From: Geosiphon pyriformis
Lineage: Eukaryota > Glomeromycota > Glomeromycetes > Archaeosporales > Geosiphonaceae
Direction: 5' to 3'
NCBI GenBank assembly: GCA_016748015.1
Contig: JAAOMT010000003.1
Location: forward strand, 543,187-607,186
DNA length: 64,000 nucleotides
In this document: positions 12,601 to 24,987 of the stretch, piece by piece
Layout: every line of letters begins with the position of its first letter
Position numbering within the stretch: position 1 is the stretch's first letter
Made by a program: the position numbers and the translations under genes
The notes under the pieces: model-generated
The model's database searches: none
What the model was told of the DNA's origin: nothing
Seen by the model: only the letters and a program-made list of their open reading frames with translations

Positions 12601-13676
12601 TAAATTTAAATTTATGCTATATATTTTATTTAAATTAACTAAAAGATTAAACAACAATAAAATTTTTATTTGTGATTGACACCAATTTCTTAAACCAAAA
12701 TATTTTAAAAAAAAGCAAATGAACTTTATTTAAAATGAAAAAATTATTTAATTAGTCAAGTTTTTTTTATTATAAATATAATTGTAATCTTAAAAAAATT
12801 TATTAATACTAAAAAATATATATATAAACTATAATTAAATAATAAATTATTTATTTATTTTTATATTAAAATAAAAAATTACAAAAGAAAAAAATAAAGT
12901 TTTATTCATTTTACAACTTAATCATGTTTTATCTTTTGGTATTTTTTAATAAAATTGTAACATTTAATATATAAATATAGTTTAAATCTATTAATTCTTA
13001 GCCAAGATTATAATAATAAAGTTAATTGGAATTATTAATTTAATTATAATTATTTATATTTTTAATTATTAATTAAAATATAAATTATTAAAACTATAAT
13101 TTTGACTTGATTTATTAATAATTAACAACATGGTTAATTAAGTCAATACAAAAAAAAAGTAGTATTAAATATTAAACCAATATAAAAGACTCAAAGTTGA
13201 ATTGTGAAAAAAAATTTAATTCACAAATTTATATCTTTTTAGCGAATGTTAATTGAATTATTTAAATCAAAAATTTTGTGTTAAAAATAATACTTTGGAT
13301 AATTTGTGAATATTGCAATATATACAACATTTTTAAAATTTTAAATCAAATTCGACTGATTAACATTAGAAAATAATGTATATTTGGTCAAAAAATAACA
13401 AGTGTAATTCTACTCTTATGACCAACTAATTAATTTGACCAAAAAACGAATTTTAACTTTTTTCTTTAAAATACAGGTTCAATTAATCAACAATTTCTAT
13501 TTTCCCCCAATATTTAGGAAGCAACCCATAAAAACTTAGACTCATAATTATGTTGGCATTTATCAAATTTATATATATCTTTCGGTCACCTTCATTTCTA
13601 ATATGATTTGGATTAAGAATGTAGAAACGACAATGAAAATAATTTGGGGAGCAATTCAGCAAAAAAGAGAACTTAC
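9685..13676. other. AT-rich intergenic, no gene supported
   Basis: About 4 kb upstream of the kinase gene and downstream of the beta-adaptin gene. AT content rises further from about 11.8 to 13.4 kb. Short frames at 10214-10718 overlap each other on both strands and show no family signature. A pentanucleotide microsatellite is listed separately. Confidence 0.55.
12447..12503 (+). repeat. Degenerate (GATTT/GGTTT/GAATTT)n microsatellite
   Basis: Four GATTT units pass into GGTTT units and then into GAATTT units without interruption, a gradient of variants across one short array in noncoding DNA. Confidence 0.85.
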
Positions 13677-16438
13677 TTAAAACTCCAGTAAAAGATCAGG
13701 AATATTTTGTTCTTCTTGAAGTTTGTGAGTGTCCAAAGCATAAGGATTATTCTCCAAGCCCAAAGTATTTCTTTTTGGTAAATGATTTTTAGTATTTGTT
13801 TCTTTTCGCAAAAAATTCGGTTATTTCGTTTAACCAACCTCGAAGGTCCATCATCAAGTTCTTGATGTTGAAGTGATGAAAGGCCTGGATATCGCCGATT
13901 CAAAACAGGGGAAGGTGACAAGAATCGTGGTTTGCTATGGTGGATAAACGTTTGGGGTGATTTATGGTATATTGAAGAAAGGCTCGATATATGCAAGAGA
14001 AGTTCGTCAAGTAATCCTGGCTCCATATTATCAGTTTCAGTAGAAATTCTTGGTTTTTCTGACAAAACAACGGCCTATCCAGTATATTATTAGTTAAAAG
14101 ACCATAGATCATACCTTAAGAATCAATATGGGTTCAAATTACCTTTGCAGCAGCAGGATCAGTTGACAGTAACCGCCAATAAATATACCCTCTATCACGT
14201 AAATCGGGATTGTCAACATCCTCAGTAGCCCATTTTAAAACTTTAGGTACTAAATCTTTACCAGCCGTAGGGCGTTTGATGAATAGTTTAACAGTTGCAG
14301 TTAGCAAAGCCAATTGAACCTTTATGAATCAAAAGGAAATAAAAAATTCTTATTTTTAAAATTTTTACGCCAGTTATAAATTAGAAAACATGGTGTTACC
14401 TCTACAGGTTCATCAAGGAAAGTATACAGAAAATCATCTAATAGTTCATCTGAATTCTCGATTCGATCAGCATATTGACCAATTATCCAGATCATTGCTG
14501 CTTTGGCCTCAGGCTCATCCAAATTATCCAAATTCTCGCATAGAGTTCCGATTATTCGCTCATATTGATTTGGATACTTGCGAAATATATCCTTTAGATA
14601 ATAATTAGATCACAAATTTTTAAGTGATGACGAGGAATAAGTAATGTAAGAAAAAAATGATTTGGCTATTATGTTCCTCAAAACTGGGAAGTTTACCTTG
14701 ATAACAACAATCGCTTCTTGGACAACATAATTCACTTTGGTTTGAATTAATTCTAAAAGAGCCGCTATGCATCGATCTGCGGTTTGCTCGATCTTCACTG
14801 CCAACCTTCCAATCGAACGCACAGCTTTACGGACAAAGTCAACATCAACTTCGGTGGCATATCTTTAATTGAAGATAAAGGGATACACGGATTAAATTTT
14901 CAAGATATCAACTTGAGTAACAAAGATTTACTTACTCTTTCAATTCAGATAATACTTGATCAACATTGGTAGCATTGGCTAACCGGAACATGATCTCAAG
15001 TTTAGCCAACTTCACATAAATTGGATCGTTATACTTGCAAAAGAAAACTTTCATATCTTTTCTAAGTACTTCGGGCCTTCTTTGAATAATCAAAAGTATG
15101 TTACGAAGCGCCACATACTGGACTTCTGGTCCACTTGAAAGCAGTGTCACTAATTGAACATAAGTTTTTGAATTAGTTACCTAAGAAAAAAAATATTGAA
15201 CTGAAATTGTGAGACATGTCTTTACCTAACGGGGGCGACAATTTTCGGCACATGCTGTTTATATCATCTTCTTTGGTCATGTAATTCAATAAATAAATGA
15301 TCACTTTCACGGCAGTAAGGACGACACTTGAATTGGCATGTTGTAACCTCGGAGCGATACGTTCAGATAACATTTCAGCATCCCCCATTTCTTGAGGCAC
15401 ATAGGACATTAATGCTTCAAGGATATAGGCTTGTCCCCATCTGCAATATATGAATATGAGAAATACTTCAAAAAATACTATAAGAATAATCCTAAAATGG
15501 TGAAAAACGAACAAGAAAAATATGAAAGGAATTACTTACTCTGAAGATTCATTAAGAGCTGCAACCAATTTATTAGCAATAGTCATGTTAAGTTTCAACT
15601 GTATATTCTCTGATCTTTCGGATATCTCTGTCAATGCAGCTACAGCATTAGCTACAACCTACCATAGATAGCTTAGAGGATCACAAAAAGGGAACCAGGA
15701 TAAAGTACATAAATTGAAAAAAGACAAAGAAAGGATGTACCCACTGTAGTATTGGAATCTGCCAACATATCTCGTAGCATGTCAATAAAACCATCACCTT
15801 CGACCAATATCCGGTCATGCATATACAGCTTTGCGACTGTGATGGCGGCAGTTTTACGCACATACGGATCTTTATCTCGCAAACCATGACGCAAAGGTTC
15901 GATCAATGCATCTACTACTTTGTCCACATTAATATATCCCATTGTTCTAATTGCCAATGCTCTTATTAACGGGTTATGATCTTCTGCATCCTAAAAAAAA
16001 TTATTAAATGCTTAATGTTCAATTGTGATTTTTGCAAACATCTTCTTTTACCTTGACAAATGTTGGAATAGCCATTACAGCCATATCAGGCTTTGTTCTA
16101 GAATAGTTTATCAAGTAAAGATAAACCATCTTTTTGATTTCTAGCACGGGAATCTGCATACAGCTTATTACATCAGGAAATAACGAGGACATGTCGTTAC
16201 CCATAGTCATGTTTGCCACAATCTTTTTCAACACTGTCTTCTTTTTTGTGTGCTGTTTATCTTTTTTGTCCGAATTAAGTTCGGCACGAAGTTCTTGGAT
16301 TTTGCCTTTGAGGAATTTAAATGACAGAAGTTAAGACCTTAAAATGTGTACACTTTGAAACAAGTTCTGGAAAGTGTGGGTTATTTCAGAATATATGACC
16401 TTAAACCCACCTCTTTGGAAATATTTAGCGTCAGACAT
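13677..16438 (-). CDS. AP-1/AP-2 clathrin adaptor complex beta subunit (beta-adaptin trunk)
   Basis: Eleven exons on the minus strand: 16438-16411, 16305-16052, 15990-15745, 15658-15540, 15440-15226, 15149-14936, 14862-14697, 14591-14400, 14319-14143, 14074-13839, 13770-13677. All splice phases close, giving 646 aa. The start [10 protein letters not shown] matches the N-terminus expected of beta-adaptins. The alpha-solenoid trunk is present throughout, including [39 protein letters not shown] and [12 protein letters not shown]. The protein binds AP mu/sigma and gamma (or alpha) subunits and recruits clathrin at TGN/endosome or plasma membrane. It ends after a short hinge at PDLLLEF with no appendage (ear) domain. 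AP-1 (APL2-type) and AP-2 (APL1-type) cannot be separated from sequence alone, so no symbol is given. Confidence 0.93.
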
Positions 16439-17042
16439 TGAAAAGCTTGCTATGTTCTTGAACAATAAGGCTGGAATCGTGCCAATTGAGAAACTATAAA
16501 CGAGAAAGTATGCATATAATTTGCTTAGTAGTTGGGGTATTATGACAAAACCAAAGTGAATTCGTGACGTCACATAGAATGACTTGACAATCTGATTTTC
16601 TTCTTTTGTATTTACATAAATTGGATTTATTAATTAAATTAAATATTTTAATAAAAGAATTTATATATTTAAATATGATTAATTTAAAAAACTACTCGTA
16701 AAATACAAAAAATTAAAAAATTTTCATGTTTTTGTTTATTTTCAAATTTCAAATGGTACAAATAACAATAATTGGTCATATCAAAAACTTTAAAACTTGA
16801 AATTGATTCAAAATATGAAGCTAAAAAGAATCAATAGATTATTTTAATAAACTACATTTTGATGTCACAGTAATTAAATCTTTTGGGTCAAATTTTTTTG
16901 ATTCGCGACTTTACAAATATGAGATGGTCTCGAATATTGTGTTTTATGGTCAAACATGATTATGAGAATATTATGTTGTAAATGTTTTTGAGATCTCGCG
17001 TGATTATCTTTGGGTCTTTCCTTTCCATGATGTGGATTGTTC
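16439..17042. other. Intergenic between two minus-strand genes
   Basis: Promoter side of beta-adaptin and 3' flank of the membrane-protein gene. The frame 17086-16874 may be an alternative C-terminus of the latter if a single base is lost in its A-run (see findings). Otherwise AT-rich with nothing supported. Confidence 0.45.
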
Positions 17043-18366
17043 CTATTCGCCGCTGATCTGCTGCCGCGAGTTTTTCCCTTTTCCAATTGGATTGTATCCT
17101 AAGCTTCCAACATTAGCTACGGATACACGACTAGTTGAGGCACGATTCACTGCTGATCTGGTGCCGTAAGCGTGTTCGCGAATTTTTTCATGACGGTATT
17201 CGGATTCAAGTTGACGAGCGAAACGAGCAGCTACGCTACAAAAGTAGAGCTACAAAAATCCAAAAAAATAAGTCAGTTAACAAAATCAAATGCTAAAACT
17301 GAAAAATAATTTTGAAAACTTGCCATTGCTAAGGCAATTATGCTATACCAAACTACCAGAAACCATAGTTGAATTGTAACAACTCTCTGGCAGTACTCAG
17401 GAGAATTTTTCTGAATAGTTTGACCAACTTTTTCGTTCGTAGAATTGGTGAGATTATTTAAATCAACAGTGTTAGAGGTAGAGTTGTTTAGACGTTCAAG
17501 TTCGAGGGTAGATCGATCAGTGATGTTGCCAATACAATCATCAATGTGATCATCTTTATGTGCAAACATTTCCACTTCTTGAACGATACTAATCGTGATG
17601 TAGCAAATCAATAAGAACCAAAGCAAAGTGGAGAAAATCCGAACGGATTGACGGTGACTCTAAATAAATGGATCTTAATATCAATTAAATATTGGGATTT
17701 ATTTTGCTTTACATATGAGCGTGATGAACTTACAAAGAGGCTACCGATTAGTCCAAAGAAAGATATGACCCCGGCTATAATATATATCATGCCAAAGAAA
17801 GTTCTCAATCCCACATCAAGCTCATGCCCCCACACTAAGTGAAAAATTCAAACTCATTTAATGCATTATATATGAATAAAACAAGTGAATTTCATATGAC
17901 ATACTTTCGGATCGTGCAAGGATAATGTACGCATTTATAGCAGAAGAGACCTGTTGATAATTGTTTTGGTTAAATAATTTCAACTTTCAGTTAATCAAAT
18001 ATAATTGCCTTCCATGAAAATGATTTTTGAACTTACACTTAGAATACTCGCTAAAATAATTGTTCCTAAACGAATAGGGAAACTGGATATTGATGAGAAT
18101 TGTTTTGAATATGTTAAAAGAATTCCACTCTATATCCGGTTTCTTTCATTATTTCTATCTTTATTAATGCCCCAATAAAGACAATCTCTAAATAAATATT
18201 TGCCTAAAACATTATAAACTCGGTTACAATTTTGACGTGCCAAAGTCAGCCGAATAATAACAATATCCTTTTTTTCATTCTTTGGTAAGTCTTACCCTTT
18301 CCAATTCTCACCAATCACTTCTAAGCTTTTTTCTTTAACTCACCAGCAACAGCAACAATCAACCAT
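17043..18366 (-). CDS. Four-helix membrane protein, glycosylated loop
   Basis: Six exons: 18366-18344, 18127-18037, 17950-17905, 17834-17734, 17659-17324, 17249-17043; 267 aa, all phases close. The last intron uses a GC-AG pair (GCAAGT donor). The N-terminus is short and Cys-rich (MVDCCCC), a possible acylation site. Hydrophobic segments lie around residues 25-50, 66-88, 98-115 and 175-200. The loop before the last helix carries sequons NITD, NNST, NLTN and NSTN and two Cys (DDCIGN, EYCQR), consistent with an extracytoplasmic glycosylated loop. The tail is basic and Ser-rich. The layout resembles tetraspanin-like or other fungal four-TM proteins, but I do not recognise a specific family. It shares a 513-bp divergent upstream region with the RPAP3-like gene. 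Confidence 0.7.
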
Positions 18367-18879
18367 TTTGTTCCGACCGTCCCTCAAGTTTAAATTATCT
18401 TCAATAAAGTTACAAAAACACTATCACAAAGACAGCCTCTCACAGAAAACTAACAAAAATATGGAAATATGCGAAAAATTCAAAATTTAATTTTCGTTAA
18501 TTCAAAAGCTAACATTATAAAGCTGAACTTCAAAATCTCAAGGCTTATATGTAATAGGTAAAAATGGATGTTTAGCGAAAAGCTGGTTATCATTCAAAAT
18601 GATGAGGCTTATCACTTCTCGCTTTCAAAGAAAGGATAAGAGTTAAGTCATAAGCCTCTTTACATATTGCAATAATGAGGCTTTGAAATAACGCGTTGTT
18701 TATCTCATGAGGCTTGGGATCAAGATCCAATAAATTAAAATTTTGTTGTTATTATATATTGTTACTATTAAATAATTGAAAAAAATAAAAAATCTCATCA
18801 TAGATATTTTTAAATAACTAGTCGCGTAATTCACTTTTGCCAAACTGTTAATTGAAAGTCTAGCTTTTCCACTGTCTGC
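18367..18879. promoter_or_regulatory. Divergent promoter with repeated TGAGGCTT
   Basis: Shared 513-bp upstream region of the membrane-protein gene (-) and the RPAP3-like gene (+). TGAGGCTT occurs at 18603-18610, 18676-18683 and 18708-18715. An inverted AGAGGCTT lies at 18652-18659 and a partial AGGCTT at 18541. Five related copies in 180 bp are unlikely to be coding remnants; a bound-factor site is an inference. Confidence 0.45.
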
Positions 18880-20791
18880 ATGTCGTCAATATACCAAAAC
18901 TTCAGGTCCATTCTTGACGCGAAAGGGGACGAGGCTCGTTTAGAAAAGGCCCAGGGTGAAAAAGAAAAGGTATTGAAAATTTCTTGGAAAATCACCTATA
19001 CAACTGTTATGTTGATTTCACTAATTCATTAATTCATCTGAAAATTCATAGGGCAATGAATTCTTTAGAAAAGGAAATTTCATTAAAGCTATTGAGCATT
19101 ATGGACTCGCGATGGAGCTTGATTCCAAAGACGCCGTCTTCCCAGTTAATCGAGCAATGGCAGAGATAAAATTGAAAAGGTTCTAAATAATTTTTTATCA
19201 TAAAGCCCAATGCTTCAATTACCTTGCCAAATATTCCATTTTTCTTTTAGATGGGTAGAAGCAGAACAGGATTGTACTTTGGGTTTGCAGCTTGATCCAG
19301 ATCATGTGAAAGCACTTTGGCGAAGAGGAATTGCTAGACGTGAACAAAGGAATTTTATCGAGGCTGAACAAGGTATTCTTGGGTAATTTCCATGCTTTCA
19401 TGATGGGTAATTATAATCTAACTATTTTTCTTTCATTTGTTGATTTTTCTGTATTCACCAACGCTAACAAATAACATGATTTCGATTCTTGTACAATCAA
19501 ATCACTCGAAATAACCCTTCTATTTTATCTTGAGATCTCAAAAATGCCTTGAAATTAGACCCAAACAATCGAGCAGTTAAAGAAGAATTAAACAAAGTAT
19601 TACTTGCATTAAGCCAGAAAAAAGTAAAGATCTTACCTTAAGTCGCACTTGCAATATATAATACTTCAAAAGCAGTATATCATGCCAAATCAACCCTTCC
19701 CATTTAGGAATCGGATTTAGGGAAAAATTTTCCTCAAGTGGCCTCCAATATTTGTATATCTTCAACGTTAAATGATATAACTTCGGGGGTTGGCACAATC
19801 CGTCGCCGTCTAAGTATTGAAGAAGTTGATTTTGATGATGATTTTGATCTGGATCATGAAAAGGATAAAAATTTTGAAAAGGTAAAAGAAGCGATATCGG
19901 AGGCAACTGGCATGGCACCCGAAGTCACAAAATTTATAGGAATTAAAGATGTTTCAAAAATAAAAGACATGATGCCCAAGGGAACTTTCCAAGTAAGAAT
20001 CAAAACTCGCTTTATGATACTAATTTGACTCGATATTTTAATTGGTTTGGAAAATATATTTTCAACTATCTCGATCTCATTTATGATAATGAATGAATTT
20101 CAGCCTCAAGACACCACCAACAACATAAAAATACCTTCCAGAAAGGATTCACTATTCAGTATAGGCTCAGCTGAGAAATTGAAGCCTCCACGGACATCTT
20201 TTCAGTTTGAAAGCGAGTGGAACAAATATTTAAAAAATGAAGAAGATCTATATAATTATTTAAAGGTAAAAGCAAAATATTTAACGTATGCCTTATGTTT
20301 AATATTTAGTCCATAATTATACCATTTATTAAGGTTATCGAACCCTCTACCTTTCCCGCAATCTTTTCGGAATTTTTTGATTCCGATTATCTTTCTCGAA
20401 TAATCATCATTCTGAGAAATATTTATTTATGGTAAATATCTATTTTGCGAAGATTTTCTTATTTTCATTAACTTTTTGTCTATTTGAAATAGTCGGGATA
20501 CAATCGACTTAATTTATGAGACTTTATACCACTTAAGCCGAGTAACAAGATTTAAAATGATTCTAATGTTCCTCGATCAAGATGATCGGCAAGGTAAAAT
20601 AATTTTGAAGGTGTAAAGTGGCCTGGGTTTCTCTTCTTATATTCTAATCGTTTAATTTGTTTTATATTTTGAAAGCGTTAGGACAGTTGTTCCAGAATAT
20701 GATGAATCCTCAGGATACTCATAATCAAAAAGTCAAGCTTGAGGACATAATGCTTTTGGCTACAACTTATGGTGTAGATATTCACGAATAA
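18880..20791 (+). CDS. RPAP3-like TPR co-chaperone (R2TP complex)
   Basis: Nine exons: 18880-18969, 19052-19179, 19251-19372, 19535-19623, 19708-19992, 20104-20265, 20334-20431, 20493-20593, 20676-20791; 396 aa with all phases closing. Residues ~31-140 form three TPR units (GNEFFRKGNFIKAIEHY; NRAMAEIKLKRWVEAEQDC; ALWRRGIARREQRNFIEAEQDL), the Hsp90/Hsp70 tail-binding clamp. An acidic linker (DFDDDFDLDHEKD) follows. The C-terminal ~140 residues, beginning PPRTSFQFESEW and ending ATTYGVDI, match the RPAP3 C-terminal domain that contacts the RUVBL1/2 AAA+ ring. By family, it links Hsp90 to RUVBL1/2 and PIH1 for assembly of RNA polymerase, snoRNP and PIKK complexes. It has one TPR cluster rather than the two of animal RPAP3. 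Neighbours give no operon-like context. Confidence 0.88.
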
Positions 20792-21325
20792 ATTTATTCT
20801 CAATTTCTCGGAGGAAAAAAAACTACTTATATGGAAAATACTTAGAAATGTAGTAATTTTAGGGAACCAAATGTGGTAATCCATAATGTACAAATGGGGG
20901 AGGGGGGAGGATAATCCGAGACTAAACTGCATTGTACCAGTTCTTATACTATTACGTAAGAGATGGCTCTCCTCATCTTTTATCTCGAAGGATAAATCAA
21001 AAGCATCCAAGCTTTCAAAACTAATAAATAGTTTTTCGATAAAATCCTGACATGGATGATACCATTGGTTGAAAATGATAAATAACAGTAGGTGCAGAGC
21101 CGACTGCAGTCCATCAATAACTCAAGAATTACTATCCAGGTATTTCAAAGAACTAAGCGCCCGATGCAGTTGAAATGAACCCTCTTCGAGGGCGTAAGCG
21201 TTGATTCTCACGAATTATTTCCAATACGTGTGCCATACCCCTTCGACTCTACGGTCCCGCAAGTAGGTTATATCATAATCATGTATAAAGTGTTTATTCA
21301 AAATAAAAATCCATACTACCATTTA
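20792..21325. other. Convergent 3' intergenic region
   Basis: Lies between the ends of the RPAP3-like (+) and PRELI-like (-) genes. Holds a short G-rich tract near 20896-20911 and a slightly more GC-rich patch at 21160-21265 with no gene structure I can support. Confidence 0.5.
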
Positions 21326-22156
21326 TTATAGGATTCTTTTGACATTTCGAGTGTTATTAACAAAAGCAAAAAGGCCATCGATCAGAAAACCGATATTAGA
21401 TAAACTTACCTTGGCTGTGTTATCAACAAATTTCTTTAAACCAAATCCTTCAATGCGCTCCGTTAATGGGCCCCATCCAAAATTGCTAATTATTTTGGCT
21501 TCCGTCTTTACCTTGGTGCAGTCACTATTGTGCATATCAACATGAAAAGTTTGCCACTCTTCCACCTGCATCTTACGAACATGAGTGATATTTTTCGTAC
21601 GTGTGATCATTGTTTTTGTCTTTGGATTGACCATTGACTCCTCTAATATGTAAGCCTCGGGGGTTTTGATTAGCTAAGAGGAATTGATTGACACAAAGAA
21701 ATAATATCAAAAATGTATTTGTTTACTCAAATTATAGCTATTTGATTCAACTTCTTAACGTATACTGACCCCTCTACCCCAACTCGGCACCTTCCCTCGT
21801 TTCAATATCAACCTTGTAGTTCGCAACATGCCCGAAATCGGGTCAATATATCGGTCAATTACATCGACGCTCAGTACATGTGAAGCAAACGGGTTCGGAT
21901 ATCGCATCCAGAATGCTAAAGTAACAATGTCCCAAGGAGCCCTAAGGATATATGTGGGTTAGTGAAACAGATAATTGCGCTCGCATGTAATTTCATTTAA
22001 GCATCAAAGACCAGAAAACGAGAACTTTCTCAAGAAAAAGACCAGCTAGTTCCTTGTTGTTTCCCCTTGGAAAAAAACCTTCTTTACGGCTATTCAAGCA
22101 GAGATATCGAAAGATACATACTCAAATTTACCGGTGTGTTGATAAAATTTTACCAT
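21326..22156 (-). CDS. PRELI/UPS-family mitochondrial lipid-transfer protein
   Basis: Three exons: 22156-22122, 21941-21770, 21673-21326; 184 aa with closed phases. The N-terminus MVKFYQHTGKFE followed by APWDIVTLAFWMRYPNPF is the PRELI/MSF1 signature, continuing with HVLSVDVIDRYID, RLILKRG, SWGRGL and YILEES. Length fits the family (about 170-220 aa). Family members sit in the mitochondrial intermembrane space, pair with Mdm35/TRIAP1 and carry phosphatidic acid (Ups1/PRELID1) or phosphatidylserine (Ups2) between membranes; which lipid applies here is not resolved. The first intron uses donor GTATGT and the second GTCAGT. Confidence 0.92.
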
Positions 22157-22599
22157 TTTAGGAACTATAGCTAAAGTGTGCTTGGCCTAGTGCTTTGCTC
22201 TGGTTTTGTTGAAAAATCGTAAGTATTTTTTCGATTGAGAAGGAATTGACCCTCAAAAAAGTTATAAACATAAATGATTATTGAAAATACAAGAGCCGTG
22301 GTCAATATAGTTGTCAGGGTTACCCGAATGCCAGTTTGAAAGGCAAGTCGGCAACCTTTAACATATTCAATAAATTAGGATCTAGAAAATCTTTGATCAC
22401 GGACTAAAGAATTAACCATTTAATCCGCTGCAGAATGAAAAAAAATCCTTTAATTTTCAATTTTTCAATTATTAAAAAAATAACAATTTATTTTTAAGTT
22501 TTTAAAATGCAAAAATAAATTGATGAAAATTTTTCTCAAATGTTCAAACGACCATAAAATAGGCCCTAAAATAAACGTGACTCATGTGTTTTCTACATG
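22157..22599. other. Upstream flank of PRELI-like gene
   Basis: Presumed promoter side of the PRELI-like gene. No RNA gene or motif I can support. Confidence 0.4.
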
Positions 22600-24479
22600 T
22601 GACCACAGTCCAGGCTAAACTACGTTAAAGCTATGGAAGTAAACTTACCCAAAACAGCCAAAGTATTACTATTAAGAACCAAAACCAGCTAACCACGCAG
22701 TAGTCACATTTGCATCAGACTTCAAAAGCACCATTAACCTCACAAAAGTGCTTTTACTTAGAGGAGAATTTGGGTTTTCTATGTCATATCACATTTTACT
22801 TTAAGATTTATCACTTTTGGCAAAATCACCAACAACTTTTTCAATAATGCCAATGTTTTTTAATTGTGAGAATTTTTTTACTATAGCATCCAAAAAAAAA
22901 GCATTAATCAACAAGTTTAATTTAATCAGCTTAAATCTCAAAAAAATCAACTTAGAGTTAATAACAAAATCAATAACATTAACAATAAAAAAAAAAAAGA
23001 TAAAAATATTTTATAATTAAAAATCAAATAATTTAAATCTTAATACTTAAAACAATATTAATATTTAAAAGCTTTTATTAAATATAACTTTTTTTTAATA
23101 TATTAATTTTATTAATAATAATATTTAAATTAATTTGAAAACCAAATATAACAATTACATATTTTAATTATCAAAAAAAAATTAAAAATAAAACAAATAT
23201 ACTTACAAATTTAAAAAACCAATTTATTGATTTTAAAAACAATATATTTAAAAAAAAATTAATCAATTAATTTTAAAAATTTTATTAAAACTTTAATAAG
23301 TATAGTTTAATTTCTATTTAATATATAAAAATAGATTAAGTATTTTAATTAAATATTTAATTTATATAAAAAAAACTTTTTATTTTTTTAATTTTATAAT
23401 TACAATCAAAATAAAGAGTAAAAAAGCTATACTTAATATTTTTTCTAAGATATTTAATAAAATTTTAACTAAAAAGATTCTTTTTATTATAAAAACAACT
23501 AAACAAAATGTTTTAAAAACTTTTTCCTTAAATAATAATAGTAAAAATCTGCCTTTAGTAATTATTAAAGCATTTTTTTTATCTTTGACTAGTTCTTTAC
23601 CAGTTAAAGTTTTCTTAAAGAAACACATTTGAATTTGTTTTAGTGTTGTTTTCACTTTTACTAAAAGCCCAAAAGTTTTTAATAATAGATTAATTAACAA
23701 ATTAGTCTTTTTAACTATTGTTATTATACTTAATATTACTAATATTACTTTTTTAAAAATAACCAAAAAAACCAAAAATTCCAAAAAGTGGAAGCAGTCA
23801 TTTGCTTTTACTATTATTATACTGAACTTTTTTATGATTTCAAATAAAATTTTGAATAAAATTTTTAATATATCATCTAATATGTTATCTAAAATAGACC
23901 AAGATTAATTGCTAACTGTATTGCCAAATATAGTATTTTTTAGCAAATTTTTATTAGTTTTAGAAACAAAACAACAATTTTTTATTGGATTATTTGTTCT
24001 TAAGAACTGGACTAATTAAATAAAAACTAATTTATTATTTTTCTGATTTTTGATGCTGTCATTAGTAATATTTAGGAAACTAATACTAGTTATTAAAAAT
24101 TTACTAAATGGGTGGTTTCTATTTTAGTGTTTAATACAACTTTTAAATTCAAATTGACTTATATTAAGGCTGTTTTTTAGTTTATACATGATTTTTTAAG
24201 TGCAAAATTGGTATTAAAAAACAATATAAAACTTTTTTGTATAGAGTTTACTTCTTAAAAATCTTTAAAACTGTTTTTTAGTTGAACTTATAAGTTTTGT
24301 TCATTTAATTATTCTTAAAATTGCCAAGTTTTTGGTAGTTTCTAAGACTAGTTTTTTTTTTAATACTATTATATTGTAAAATATGTTTTTGAATATATTT
24401 ACAGCTAATATTAAAACAGCACTTAGTTAATTTAGTAAAATTATCTATATTATGCTAAAACTTATTAATGTTTGGTAAT
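22600..24479. mobile_element. Degraded AT-rich transposon relics
   Basis: The base composition becomes extremely AT-rich at about 22.8 kb, matching the decayed elements further right. Near 22586-22660 the string ACTCATG...ACATGTGACC...CAGGC resembles the LINE 3' region at 24930-24990, so a truncated LINE end is possible. At about 23.79-24.45 kb a plus-strand reading (WKQSFAFTII..., KIDQD-stop-LLTVLPNIVFF) is continuous except for stops of the CAA/TGG-derived kind. It looks like an old element ORF that I cannot assign. The minus-strand 134-codon frame at 23784-23380 is low-complexity and probably not a gene. Confidence 0.4.
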
Positions 24480-24855
24480 ATATTATTATTAGTAAAAATT
24501 TGAAATATTAGTTAGCATAAAATTATTTTTATAATTCTTATTATTAATTAGTATATATTATTATTTCAATTTATTATTTATTAACTTATCTGAATTACTA
24601 TTTAATTAATAATTTAATTTATAAAATACACAAATTGTAATTATTAATAATTTGATTTATAAAATACACAAATTGTAATTATTAAATTATATAATACTTT
24701 GAATTATCTAATATTCAAAAATTTATCAAAATTTGTAAAAATTTATTAAAATAATTAATAATTTACCAAAATACTAAATAATTTATAAAATAACTTATAG
24801 TTTACTAAAAATATCTCTTTAATATAACAAAATAATAACAAAAAAAGTGCAAATT
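24480..24855 (+). mobile_element. A3 5' LTR, first part
   Basis: Reads as the reverse complement of the A1 LTR with extensive C-to-T and G-to-A change: start (TTATTAGTA for TTACCAGTA), then the AATTTATAAAATAACTTATAG region, ending at AGTGCAAATT. The LINE interrupts it here and the LTR resumes at 31731. Confidence 0.7.
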
Positions 24856-24987
24856 TTTTTTTTTATTAAGTTTAATAAGTGAAATCCAAACACAGCCTAG
24901 TGCTATACATCAAAGAAATGATCTAAACTAGGTGTGAATCATGCTTTTTTTACACGTGACCAGCCACTCAGGCCAATCAGGACAACA

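Noticed and set aside
21160-21265. Candidate tRNA in a GC-richer patch
   Set aside because: No convincing acceptor-stem pairing or A/B boxes on either strand.
23380-23784. 134-codon hydrophobic minus frame
   Set aside because: Low-complexity Leu/Ile/Lys product of AT-rich decayed DNA, while the plus strand of the adjoining region reads better as an old element ORF.
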